NCBI GenBank assembly: GCA_004556875.1
Contig: SFFP01000075.1
Span: forward strand, 1 to 7,947
Direction of reading: 5' to 3'
DNA from: Ruminococcus flavefaciens
GTDB taxonomy: Bacteria > Bacillota_A > Clostridia > Oscillospirales > Ruminococcaceae
DNA: 7,947 nucleotides
This document shows, in pieces, positions 1 through 5,473 of the stretch; positions within the stretch are counted from its first letter, which is position 1, and each line of letters opens with the position of its first letter. Below the pieces are notes generated by a model, which saw nothing but the letters and a program-made list of their open reading frames with translations, did not search any database and was not told where the DNA came from. The position numbers were made by a program, and so were the translations under genes.

Positions 1-401
1 TCATCAAGTGGTGTTTTCTTTTGTTTACCTCCTACGGCTTTCTGCTTGGCAGGTTCATATACACCGGTAAGTTCTTCAAGCTGTATAGCACCTTCAAATG
101 TCTTTTGTAGCTTATAGTATTCCAGTTTCAGCTTGCCTTCGAGGTCACAAGGATCAGCAGGTTCTGCCGGAAGCAGATGCAGCAGATATCTCAGGAAGAG
201 ATATTCCTTATGCATATCTTTATCGAACATCCTGACTACCTGCGTTATATAACCATACCACTTTATGAAGTTACGAACAAGGCGTCTGAACTGATACCTC
301 TCCTCAGAATTCTTTAGGTTATATCTATCCGCAACAGGCTTCAGTACGCTTGTCATCTTTTCATAAGCCAGCCGAATTTTCTCAGGAATTCGAGTTTTTG
401 C
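1..401 (-). pseudogene. hsdR: HsdR (type I restriction enzyme R subunit) C-terminal remnant
   Basis: Read on the minus strand, the frame running off the left edge encodes the C-terminal helical domain of a type I restriction motor subunit, the part that holds HsdR to the methylase core. Visible signatures are EERYQFRRLVRNFIKWYGYI, the segment FDKDMHKEYLFLRYLLHLLP, and then LEYYKLQKTFEGAIQLEEL; this matches the pattern F-R..-V..Y.F-(I/L)-Q...-D..L-E-L-Y..L-R-L-L..L-P followed by L.YY.L.K..EG.I.LE seen in that family. An in-frame TGA at 402-404 closes the frame upstream and no helicase/ATPase or nuclease portion is present, so a normal gene of around 1000 residues is reduced to about 130 codons here. 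The first in-frame ATG is at 354-356. The upstream sequence stays open in another frame, which suggests a frameshift near 375-400. No hsdM or hsdS is seen. I am confident of the family and fairly confident that it is broken; whether the true end is intact beyond the left edge is unknown. Confidence 0.72.
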
Positions 402-631
402 TCATCAGTGATCCATTCCTGTAGAGTGTGTAAAACTCCGCTATATCTTTCGTTCTCTTTTCCGTTAAAAAACTTACCGCCGGGACCTTGCTTGAACATT
501 GCAGGGATGCCATTTTTATAGCCTTCCATACTGAGGAACCGCCAAATGTTGTTAGGTCATTCCAACAATACTATCGATGGCACCGGATGCAAGTCTTCTA
601 AGAAGCTCCTTTCTTCATTTGTCATTGCCAT
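353..631 (-). pseudogene. Decayed coding remnant upstream of hsdR fragment, unrecognised
   Basis: On the minus strand one frame stays largely open from an ATG at 629-631 (preceded by a GGAGG) to a TGA at 353-355, interrupted by a TGA at 557-559 after 24 codons. The second part begins with PNNIWRFLSMEGYKNGIP and continues through GGKFFNGKENERYSGVL to EWITDEQKLEFLRK, which has the composition of real protein. The sub-frame with its own ATG at 527-529 would give 58 residues. If the frame is shifted near 375-400, EWITDEQKLEFLRK joins the HsdR frame, so this may be an earlier part of the same dead gene. Alternatively it is an unrelated small gene. I do not recognise a family and assign no function. 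Confidence 0.3.
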
Positions 632-915
632 ACTTCATTCCTCCATTTCCTCATCACTCGTGAACACGGCTCGTAAGTACGGAAAAACGATTCAATACTT
701 CACAAATGAGAGTGCTGTGAAGGCGGCATAGCAGTTTTGTGAGAACGATAAGAATTGGCAGCACGTCAGGATGAACTGATGCTGTAAAAATTGCAGCTAT
801 TGATAATAACAGGAGGTCGGTATGTAACACCTTGAGAATACGGAAGGCAACTCACTCTGTCAACAAAATCGACCATAGTTTTCCCCCGAACGAAAAAAAT
901 TTTGCAAAAATTGAC
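632..915. other. Intergenic stretch without a supported gene
   Basis: About 280 bases in which no frame on either strand gives a convincing protein. A plus-strand stretch at 660-730 reads as VNTARKYGKTIQYF and stops at a TAG (728-730); it faintly recalls the N-terminal helix-turn-helix of integrase-type transposases but is too short to call. A GGAGG at 811-815 precedes an ATG directly followed by TAA (821-826), so it starts nothing. The last 30 bases are A/T tracts that may act as an UP element for the promoter at 916-944. Confidence 0.4.
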
Positions 916-944
916 TTGACATTTTGGAGTGTTTGTGATATGAT
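916..944 (+). promoter_or_regulatory. SigA-type promoter of the RTX/dockerin gene
   Basis: The -35 box TTGACA (916-921) is separated by exactly 17 bases from the -10 box TATGAT (939-944), and a TG at 936-937 makes it an extended -10. A/T tracts lie just upstream. Transcription should start near 951, giving a leader of about 90 bases before the ATG at 1043. The match is strong enough to expect high basal activity. Confidence 0.85.
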
Positions 945-950
945 GCAAAC

Positions 951-1042
951 GTACAAGTTTAAGTTGCACCCAAATATACGTTCTGTATATATTAAGCAAA
1001 TCCCGAAAAACGGGATGCGACACAGAAAGGAATGGCGTATTC
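951..1042 (+). promoter_or_regulatory. Structured 5' leader with ribosome binding site
   Basis: The leader can fold in two incompatible ways. In one, TTCTGT (981-986) pairs with ACAGAA (1022-1027), enclosing a perfect hairpin ATCCCG-AAAAA-CGGGAT (1000-1016). In the other, ATATAC (974-979) pairs with GTATAT (985-990), which uses up most of TTCTGT. The outer helix of the first fold overlaps the Shine-Dalgarno AGAAAGGA (1024-1031, 11 bases before the ATG), so folding could control translation. The run GCAAA-hairpin-GCGACACAG is superficially like the core of a c-di-GMP-I riboswitch, but the second half of that aptamer is not present before the start codon, so I do not call a class. The pairing is seen; the regulatory role is inferred. 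Confidence 0.4.
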
Positions 1043-3757
1043 ATGAAGAAACGATTTTTCAACTGTCTGACTGCTGCGGTCATGCTGTCCACCTCGGTTC
1101 TGCCCGCTAATGCGGCGGACATTGTGGACACAGAAAAGCAGGAGACACAGGCACCGACTGTGGCAGAGCGCGTTGCGGACGGTCTTGCTGTTTATAAGCG
1201 TGAGCTTGCACATTGTGAGAATGTCAAGCAGGTCTCTGTGGACGACACCGTTGCACTCTGGAATGATTACATCAAAACATTCAACGAGCAGTACCGGAAT
1301 GCATTAGATAAAAATGAGCCTTTGAAAAAGCTGCTGTTTTCGTATCTGGAATCCCCATATCATCCAACCGGTCCTGCCGCATATCCGTTTGAGATGCCGG
1401 AAGGAAACTTTTATAAAGGCGTTTACGATGTCGTAGTCAGTGCGGATTATATCAGCGAGGAATCCAGAAAGAAAGTCGAAGGCATCATGCCGGCTGACAA
1501 ATTTGCAGAAATGACAAAGGATGAAGGCTGCTATCATTTGTATTATATTGACGGCTCCATTGGCGTAATCCGAAATAATCAGCATACAGGTGATCGTTTT
1601 ATTGACAATGCGCAGCTTGTGACGGATCTTTTCCAGTTGCAGGGTTCGACCTCGATCGATTTGAACTTAGACGCGCCGATTAATGAAAAAACCAGAGAAA
1701 AACTGACCAGTGACCTTTGCGAAACCCTCTTCCTTACCAATGCGAAAAACCTTGAATTAGCATACATGGACTATGAGCTAAGTTCGGGCGGCTTCTGGAA
1801 CGGCAGCGATGAAGAAGTTTATATTCCGCATTCTGCTGCACCGGCGAAAGTGCAGACCGAGGAGACAGCTGATGAAGATACAAATTCGGGGTATGCGCAG
1901 TTTAAGGATGTCGTCAGTGGCTTGCTGGACGACATGCCGTGGCTGATTTATGACCGCGGAATCGGCAATGATACCTATCACGTTGTGGATCAGAAAGAGC
2001 CGGTATTCGGCATTGTATCAGAGCAGCCCGGCGGGTACCCCGGAGCAGCTGATACATTGTCTCTGGATTATGACATCAATCCAGATGATTTGGAGTTTAT
2101 CCGTTTGGACGACGATCTTCTGCTGAATGATCCCGTGCATGAGGTTTACATCATGCTCAAGGGTGAGTTCTCCGATCCGGGCAAGCGCATTGAATACATC
2201 AAATATGGCGATACCACAATGGATTATGAGGCACTCTGCTGCCAGACGAATCTTTTTGTCGGCACAGAAAAACAGGATACCCTGACTGGCTACCCGGAAA
2301 CCAACTATATGTGGGGCATGGGCGACAATGACACGATAACAGGAAATGACGCAACTAATTATATGCTTGGCTATGACGGCGACGATACAATAACGCTGAC
2401 TGATGCGTGCTTCGGGCTGTTGCATGAAACAGGCGGCGACAACTATGTTTATGGCATGGATGGCAATGATACGATTAGGTTGAGCAGCGGTAATGATTTC
2501 ATTTGGGGCGGCAAGGGTGACGATGTCATTAAGAGCGGTTCCGGCGACGACATCATTTACTATGAACTGGGTGATGGCAATGATATCATCGATGATACAA
2601 ATGGAAAGGGTTTTTATCCGGCTGGTGGCAACGATGTGCTCTGGCTCGGTGAGGGAATTGAGCCGAAGGATGTACACGTCTCGCTTGCTGACGGTCACTA
2701 TGAATTTGTCCTTACCATCGCAAAGACCGGCGAGACAATTTCCATGCCCGGCAACATGTATTCCGGTGTCTCTCCGGTTTTCCCGATTGAAGAGATACAT
2801 TTTGCAGACGGTACCACATGGAACCGCGTGAGTATGCTGGAGCAGTCCTGCTTCCTCTACGGTACGGACGGAGACGATAAACTTACCTTCCGAGCAGACG
2901 ATGACGCTCTGTTTAGAAAAGACTATATTGCTAATGCCACGATTTACGGCTATGACGGGAATGATACTCTGATTGGCGGCGGCAGTGACAGCATCTATGG
3001 CGGCAAAGGGGATGATACCATCAGTGGCGGAAACGGTGATGACACGATTTACTACGAGCTCGGCGACGGAAATGACCTGATTGATATGGGTAATGGCAGA
3101 TTCTCGTCTCCACAACCCGGATACAATGTGCTTGTGCTGGGCGAAGGCATTTTGCCGGATGAAGTAACCGTCGAATGCTCTTCCGACAAATACAGCTATA
3201 CACTCCATATCAACAAGACTGGTGAGTCTGTTACGATGACAGGTAATGTCATTTCCGGTCTTTCAAATCTTTTCCCGATCAAGGAGATTCGCTTTGCGGA
3301 CGGAACCGTCTGGACGATTGACAATCTGTCTGCCAATACAACAACCAAGTCAACGACTGCTACTACCCAAACAACAACCACTAATGCAACAACTGATACT
3401 ACAAAAGTGACAACCGCTAAGACGACAGCAGCTACCGTGGAAACCACAACAACGACCACATCAACAACATCCACGACACACCCCACTGCCACAACTACAA
3501 CGACTACAGCACCCGTTACAGCGCTGACTTACGGTGATGCAAACTGTGACGGCAATATCGATATGTCAGACATTGTACTTATCATGCAAGCTCTTGCAAA
3601 TCCTAACAAGTATGGAATTAATGGTACTGACAGCAGGCACCTTACAGATCAGGGGTCTTTAAATGCCGATGTTGACACATCAACATCGGGCATTACAGGA
3701 AATGATGCGTTACTAATACAGAAATTTCTTCTTAAGATCATAAGCAGTCTAGATTAA
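1043..3757 (+). CDS. Secreted RTX-repeat / HCBP-related protein with C-terminal dockerin
   Basis: A 904-residue exported protein. Residues 1-24 are a Sec signal peptide (KKR, hydrophobic core, cleavage after ANA). Residues 25-295 match nothing I recognise. Residues 300-390 (DRGIGNDTYHVVD ... LDYDINPDDLEFIRLDDDLLL ... IEYIKYGDTT) look like a divergent haemolysin-type calcium-binding-related (HCBP) module. Residues 420-520 carry RTX-like repeats such as GGKGDDVIKSGSGDDII, followed by a second HCBP module (535-598, ending HFADGTTW). Residues 605-685 repeat the glycine/aspartate array and 696-758 hold a third module ending RFADGTVW. A Thr-rich linker (765-826) leads to a type I dockerin (830-904): first loop D832/N834/D836/D843, second loop D876/D878/S880 to D888 with the one-residue insertion usual in R. 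flavefaciens dockerins. The dockerin should plug the protein into a cellulosome through a cohesin; the repeats should bind calcium as parallel beta-rolls. No catalytic domain is recognised, so the role (adhesion, spacing or an unknown enzyme in 25-295) is open. The start is set by the signal peptide and the RBS at 1024-1031. Confidence 0.9.
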   Translation: MKKRFFNCLTAAVMLSTSVLPANAADIVDTEKQETQAPTVAERVADGLAVYKRELAHCENVKQVSVDDTVALWNDYIKTFNEQYRNALDKNEPLKKLLFSYLESPYHPTGPAAYPFEMPEGNFYKGVYDVVVSADYISEESRKKVEGIMPADKFAEMTKDEGCYHLYYIDGSIGVIRNNQHTGDRFIDNAQLVTDLFQLQGSTSIDLNLDAPINEKTREKLTSDLCETLFLTNAKNLELAYMDYELSSGGFWNGSDEEVYIPHSAAPAKVQTEETADEDTNSGYAQFKDVVSGLLDDMPWLIYDRGIGNDTYHVVDQKEPVFGIVSEQPGGYPGAADTLSLDYDINPDDLEFIRLDDDLLLNDPVHEVYIMLKGEFSDPGKRIEYIKYGDTTMDYEALCCQTNLFVGTEKQDTLTGYPETNYMWGMGDNDTITGNDATNYMLGYDGDDTITLTDACFGLLHETGGDNYVYGMDGNDTIRLSSGNDFIWGGKGDDVIKSGSGDDIIYYELGDGNDIIDDTNGKGFYPAGGNDVLWLGEGIEPKDVHVSLADGHYEFVLTIAKTGETISMPGNMYSGVSPVFPIEEIHFADGTTWNRVSMLEQSCFLYGTDGDDKLTFRADDDALFRKDYIANATIYGYDGNDTLIGGGSDSIYGGKGDDTISGGNGDDTIYYELGDGNDLIDMGNGRFSSPQPGYNVLVLGEGILPDEVTVECSSDKYSYTLHINKTGESVTMTGNVISGLSNLFPIKEIRFADGTVWTIDNLSANTTTKSTTATTQTTTTNATTDTTKVTTAKTTAATVETTTTTTSTTSTTHPTATTTTTTAPVTALTYGDANCDGNIDMSDIVLIMQALANPNKYGINGTDSRHLTDQGSLNADVDTSTSGITGNDALLIQKFLLKIISSLD
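2303..3097 (+). repeat. Two RTX-like glycine/aspartate repeat blocks (tandem duplication)
   Basis: Two blocks (2303-2602 and 2858-3097, residues about 421-520 and 606-685) encode repeated G-G-x-G-x-D-x-(I/L/V)-type nonapeptides. Each is followed by an HCBP-related module, and the two units align closely: both contain GGKGDD, then GDD(I/T)IYYELGDGND(I/L)ID, then LGEGI.P..V, KTGE(T/S)(I/V), FPI.EI.FADGT.W. The unit of about 160 residues has therefore been duplicated within the gene, with many substitutions since. Confidence 0.85.
3335..3520 (+). repeat. Low-complexity ACN-codon tract encoding the Thr-rich linker
   Basis: About 62 codons, the great majority ACA, ACT, ACC or ACG, with interspersed Ser, Ala, Val and Lys. 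It encodes the flexible and probably O-glycosylated linker in front of the dockerin, as in many Ruminococcus cellulosomal proteins. Such tracts are prone to length changes by slippage. Confidence 0.9.
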
Positions 3758-3913
3758 AGCGAATAAACATTTGGTAGTTATTAATATTTCAATAATTGAA
3801 AGAGAGCAGCTATAACAGAAATGGTTTTCATTCAGAATAATTCTATTCCACTCATTTATTCCACACGAAAATTATAAAAGGCTATAAACAGGCAAAAACA
3901 GTACATTTCAAGT

Positions 3914-3935
3914 ATTCGAATCCCACTCTGTCCGC
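3914..3935 (+). other. tRNA 3'-end fragment (probable Ser), candidate att site
   Basis: The sequence ATTCGAATCCCACTCTGTCC, followed by G, reads exactly as a tRNA T-loop (TTCGAAT), 3' T-stem strand (CCCAC), 3' acceptor strand (TCTGTCC) and discriminator G73. The 5' T-stem strand would have to be GTGGG but the bases present do not pair, and no D- or anticodon arm precedes it, so this is not a tRNA gene. G73 with a GGACAGA-type acceptor partner best fits tRNA-Ser. Tyrosine-integrase elements commonly insert at such 3' ends and leave this short copy at one end of the element; with this orientation the intact tRNA would lie to the left. Confidence 0.55.
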
Positions 3936-3945
3936 TCTTTTAAAG

Positions 3946-3988
3946 AAGCCTGTATTTCGAGAAAAACACCGAAATACAGGCTTTTCTG
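3946..3988 (+). terminator. Strong rho-independent terminator after tRNA fragment
   Basis: A perfect 14-bp stem, AAGCCTGTATTTCG (3946-3959) with its complement (3970-3983), a 10-base loop and a following TTCTGTT. It begins only 10 bases after the tRNA 3' end, the usual position for the terminator of a tRNA gene, and today is the first clear terminator after the RTX/dockerin gene. Confidence 0.8.
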
Positions 3989-4009
3989 TTACCTACAGAA
4001 AGCAATTTG

Positions 4010-4027
4010 AACTGCATTTTTGCAGTT
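4010..4027. other. Small perfect hairpin next to the TTCACACG repeats
   Basis: AACTGCA (4010-4016), TTTT loop, TGCAGTT (4021-4027). There is no T-run after it on the plus strand, so it is not a clear terminator; its place between terminator and repeats fits an attachment-site architecture or may be incidental. Confidence 0.4.
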
Positions 4028-4104
4028 GCGTGTGAAGAAAAAACAGGCAAAATTCACACGAAATTCACACGACGATAGGTGGTATAAACGTTATTGAAAG
4101 AAGC

Positions 4105-4125
4105 CAGCTCCCTTTACGGGAGCTG
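4105..4125. terminator. Hairpin, possible weak terminator
   Basis: CAGCTCCC (4105-4112), TTTAC loop, GGGAGCTG (4118-4125), an 8-bp perfect GC-rich stem. It is followed by GTTGTTCTT on the plus strand and by GGCTTCTTT on the minus strand, so either direction could be weakly terminated. No gene directly feeds into it. Confidence 0.45.
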
Positions 4126-4231
4126 TTGTTCTTAAAGAAAATACATATTTTTTACATACCGTCTTCTTGAAGTTACGGTTTACGTTCGGCAAAAATATTA
4201 ACAGCGATAAAAAGCTCTATTTGCTGTATAA

Positions 4232-4375
4232 ATAATACGAGTATTCTTTAAGCAGATTGATGTATTCCACAAGATACTCGACTGCGTGAGTGAGACTGCC
4301 GCTGCTGAAATGAGAACCACCTACAAGGTCAGTTTCAAGGACGGTGCAACTATGATGCAGGAGATTCAGGACTGA
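4232..4375. pseudogene. Short coding-like remnant, strand ambiguous
   Basis: The plus strand stays open from 4232 to a TGA at 4373-4375 and reads ...ETAAAEMRTTYKVSFKDG...MMQEIQD, with the only usable ATG at 4310 (21 codons). The minus strand over the same bases reads TDLVGGSHFSSGSLTHAVEY then LVEYINLLKEYSYYLYSK and a TAG (4214-4216). Both look like protein tails but neither has a start site with a ribosome binding site, and I recognise neither. It is most simply a leftover 3' end of a deleted gene. Confidence 0.25.
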
Positions 4376-4394
4376 TATAATCACAGCATAAGGA

Positions 4395-4438
4395 AAGGGC
4401 TATGTACTCCGTGACCGTGTACGGAAGGCATAGCCCTT
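4395..4438 (-). terminator. lysR terminator, probably bidirectional
   Basis: AAGGGCTATG (4395-4404) pairs perfectly with CATAGCCCTT (4429-4438), with an inner CCGT/ACGG helix. It lies 20 bases beyond the lysR stop codon on the minus strand and is followed there by TTTCCTTAT; on the plus strand it is followed by ATTTCC. It should end lysR transcription. Confidence 0.7.
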
Positions 4439-4457
4439 ATTTCCTGTGCATATTCAA

Positions 4458-5333
4458 TTAACTATAGTCCTGCCTTAATCTTTTCAAAAACAATTCCGCA
4501 ATCGGCGAAAACACCTGATACTTTTTCCAGATGATATACATATTAGTTTCAAGTGTCGGCTTGATTGGTCGGAAACAAAGTCCACTCTTCTCGCTTGTGT
4601 CGATAAGGTGCTCAAATGTCAGCAGATACCCCAGCCCCTCTTTTACGAACACCGAGCCATTGTAGGCAAGATTGACAGTTCCCGCAAAGTTGAGCTTGTC
4701 CATGTTCTCACCGCACCAGCGCGGAAAATCCACACGGATAGACTGCTCTGAGCAGAACAGCGGCAAGCCGTAAAGATCATCAAATGTTACATACTCTTTT
4801 TCGGCAAGCGGACTGTCACGGCGCATCACAAGCCCCCATTTGTCGCTTTCGGGTATAGAGAGATAGTTGTACTTCGACAGGTTCGGCGGCTCAACGATCA
4901 CGGCGAGGTCGAGGATACCTCTGTCAAGCCGTTCCGCAACAGGCTCAGTATCTCCGCTGAAAATGTGGAAGATGAAATTCGGGTACTGCTCCTTGAATGT
5001 CTTGATACTCCGCGCCAGATACTTGATGAGATGGCTCTCGGCGCAGCCTATGCGCATATCTCCGCCGACGATGTTGTCAAGCTGGCTGAACTCCTCGGCG
5101 GTCTTGTCCACCATAGCGAGAATGTCCTCAGCACGCTTTCGCAGGAGCATACCTTCATCGTTAAGTATCATATTCTTATTCGTGCGGATAAAGAGCTCAT
5201 GCCCTAATTCTTCTTCGAGCTTTTTGATCTCCTTAGAGAGCGACGGCTGCGAGATATGAAGCCGTTCAGCTGCCCTTGTCATGTTTTCCTCTCTTGCGAT
5301 GGCAAGAAAATATCGTAATATCCGTATCTCCAT
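4458..5333 (-). CDS. LysR-family transcriptional regulator
   Basis: A 291-residue LysR-type regulator of normal length. Residues 1-60 are the winged helix-turn-helix, with the typical LRYFLAIAREENMTRAAERL start and SQPSLSKEIKKLEEELGHEL recognition and wing region; residues 60-90 form the linker helix, and 91-291 the effector-binding domain of the periplasmic-binding-protein type (begins GDMRIGCAESHL). The ATG is preceded on the minus strand by GGAGGTG with a good spacing. The gene is divergent from the operon starting at 5474, the standard arrangement for a LysR protein that represses itself and activates its neighbour. The shared inverted repeat at 5373-5397 is the likely operator. The effector cannot be named from the sequence. 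The genes it faces suggest a response to a redox, electrophile or small organic signal, which is inference. Confidence 0.95.
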   Translation of the reverse strand: MEIRILRYFLAIAREENMTRAAERLHISQPSLSKEIKKLEEELGHELFIRTNKNMILNDEGMLLRKRAEDILAMVDKTAEEFSQLDNIVGGDMRIGCAESHLIKYLARSIKTFKEQYPNFIFHIFSGDTEPVAERLDRGILDLAVIVEPPNLSKYNYLSIPESDKWGLVMRRDSPLAEKEYVTFDDLYGLPLFCSEQSIRVDFPRWCGENMDKLNFAGTVNLAYNGSVFVKEGLGYLLTFEHLIDTSEKSGLCFRPIKPTLETNMYIIWKKYQVFSPIAELFLKRLRQDYS

Positions 5334-5359
5334 ACTGCACCTCCGTTTTTGATACTACT

Positions 5360-5388
5360 ATTATACTGCAATTTGTCATTCCTGTCAA
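5360..5388 (-). promoter_or_regulatory. Consensus promoter of lysR
   Basis: On the minus strand a perfect -35 TTGACA (plus coordinates 5383-5388), a 17-base spacer and a perfect -10 TATAAT (5360-5365). The -35 lies in the central 7 bases and edge of the inverted repeat 5373-5397, so a protein bound there would block polymerase: strong evidence for autorepression. Confidence 0.88.
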
Positions 5389-5397
5389 GAATGACAA
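5373..5397. promoter_or_regulatory. Inverted-repeat operator, probable LysR site
   Basis: TTGTCATTC (5373-5381) and GAATGACAA (5389-5397) form a perfect 9-bp inverted repeat around a 7-base centre. The centre of symmetry (5385) lies about 67 bases upstream of the start expected from the promoter at 5416-5444, the classical distance for a LysR recognition site. GCAATT occurs on both sides (5368-5373 region and 5398-5403). Confidence 0.75.
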
Positions 5398-5415
5398 GCA
5401 ATTACATATAGGTAT

Positions 5416-5444
5416 TTTACATATCCAAAAAGATGTGATATACT
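5416..5444 (+). promoter_or_regulatory. Promoter of the 5474 operon
   Basis: TTTACA (5416-5421), a 17-base spacer and TATACT (5439-5444), with TG at 5436-5437 as an extended -10. The -35 departs from consensus by one base, in keeping with a promoter that may need activation. The expected start near 5451 leaves a short leader of about 22 bases carrying GGAGGTG. Confidence 0.75.
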
Positions 5445-5473
5445 TAAATCACAGAAACACGGAGGTGGTGAAA

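Larger units (their letters stand above)
3859..4071. repeat. Dispersed TTCACACG-type repeats flanking the tRNA fragment
   Basis: TTCACACG occurs at 4053-4060 and 4064-4071, 11 bases apart (one helical turn), an inverted copy CGTGTGAA is at 4029-4036, and a one-mismatch copy TTCCACACGAAA begins at 3859. The decamer ACAGGCAAAA occurs at 3888-3897 and again at 4043-4052. Copies on both sides of a short tRNA-derived core are what arm-type binding sites of a tyrosine integrase would look like; no integrase gene is in the window, so this is inference. Confidence 0.4.
3758..4457. other. 700-base gene-poor junction region
   Basis: No convincing complete gene. From left to right it holds AT-rich sequence with a CCACACGAAA motif (3861-3870), the 3' end of a tRNA (3914-3935), a strong terminator (3946-3988), a small hairpin (4010-4027), repeated TTCACACG motifs (4029-4071), a second hairpin (4105-4125), a stretch with coding-like short frames on both strands (4232-4375), and a terminator shared with lysR (4395-4438). 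The mixture suggests the scar of integration and decay of a mobile element rather than a normal intergenic spacer. Confidence 0.55.

Noticed and set aside
546..731. Plus-strand 61-codon frame with VNTARKYGKTIQYF, possible transposase remnant
   Set aside because: Similarity to helix-turn-helix transposases is only an impression over about 14 residues; no terminal inverted repeats, no DDE region, no RBS.
951..1042. A c-di-GMP-I (GEMM) riboswitch
   Set aside because: The GCAAA-hairpin-GCGAC part is suggestive, but the GACGCAAAGC-type core and the second paired region are not found before the start codon.
766..1131. Minus- and plus-strand frames of about 90-120 codons across the promoter and leader
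   Set aside because: They run through a near-perfect promoter and the start of the RTX gene, lack ribosome binding sites and resemble no protein.
2018..3208. A 396-codon open frame on the minus strand inside the RTX/dockerin gene
   Set aside because: It lies antisense to a gene with a signal peptide, repeats and dockerin. The glycine/aspartate repeats use GGN-GAY codons whose complements (e.g. ATC, GCC) rarely form stops, so a long antisense frame is expected; its protein is just repeated Ile/Val/Ala with no family.
1043..3757. Type I secretion of the RTX protein
   Set aside because: A clear N-terminal Sec signal is present and the C-terminus is a dockerin; no ABC exporter or membrane fusion protein is nearby.
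3914..3935. A functional tRNA gene
   Set aside because: Only the T-loop to discriminator is present; the 5' T-stem does not pair and no other arm exists.
3859..4071. A CRISPR array
   Set aside because: The repeats are only 8-10 bases, irregularly spaced and partly inverted; no spacer pattern and no cas genes.
4867..5259. A 130-codon plus-strand frame inside lysR
   Set aside because: Antisense to a full-length LysR gene; Ser/Arg-rich composition typical of a shadow frame.
5276..5473. Longer N-terminus for the small 75-residue protein
   Set aside because: It would overlap lysR and run through both promoters and the operator; the strong GGAGGTG directly before ATG 5474 decides the start.
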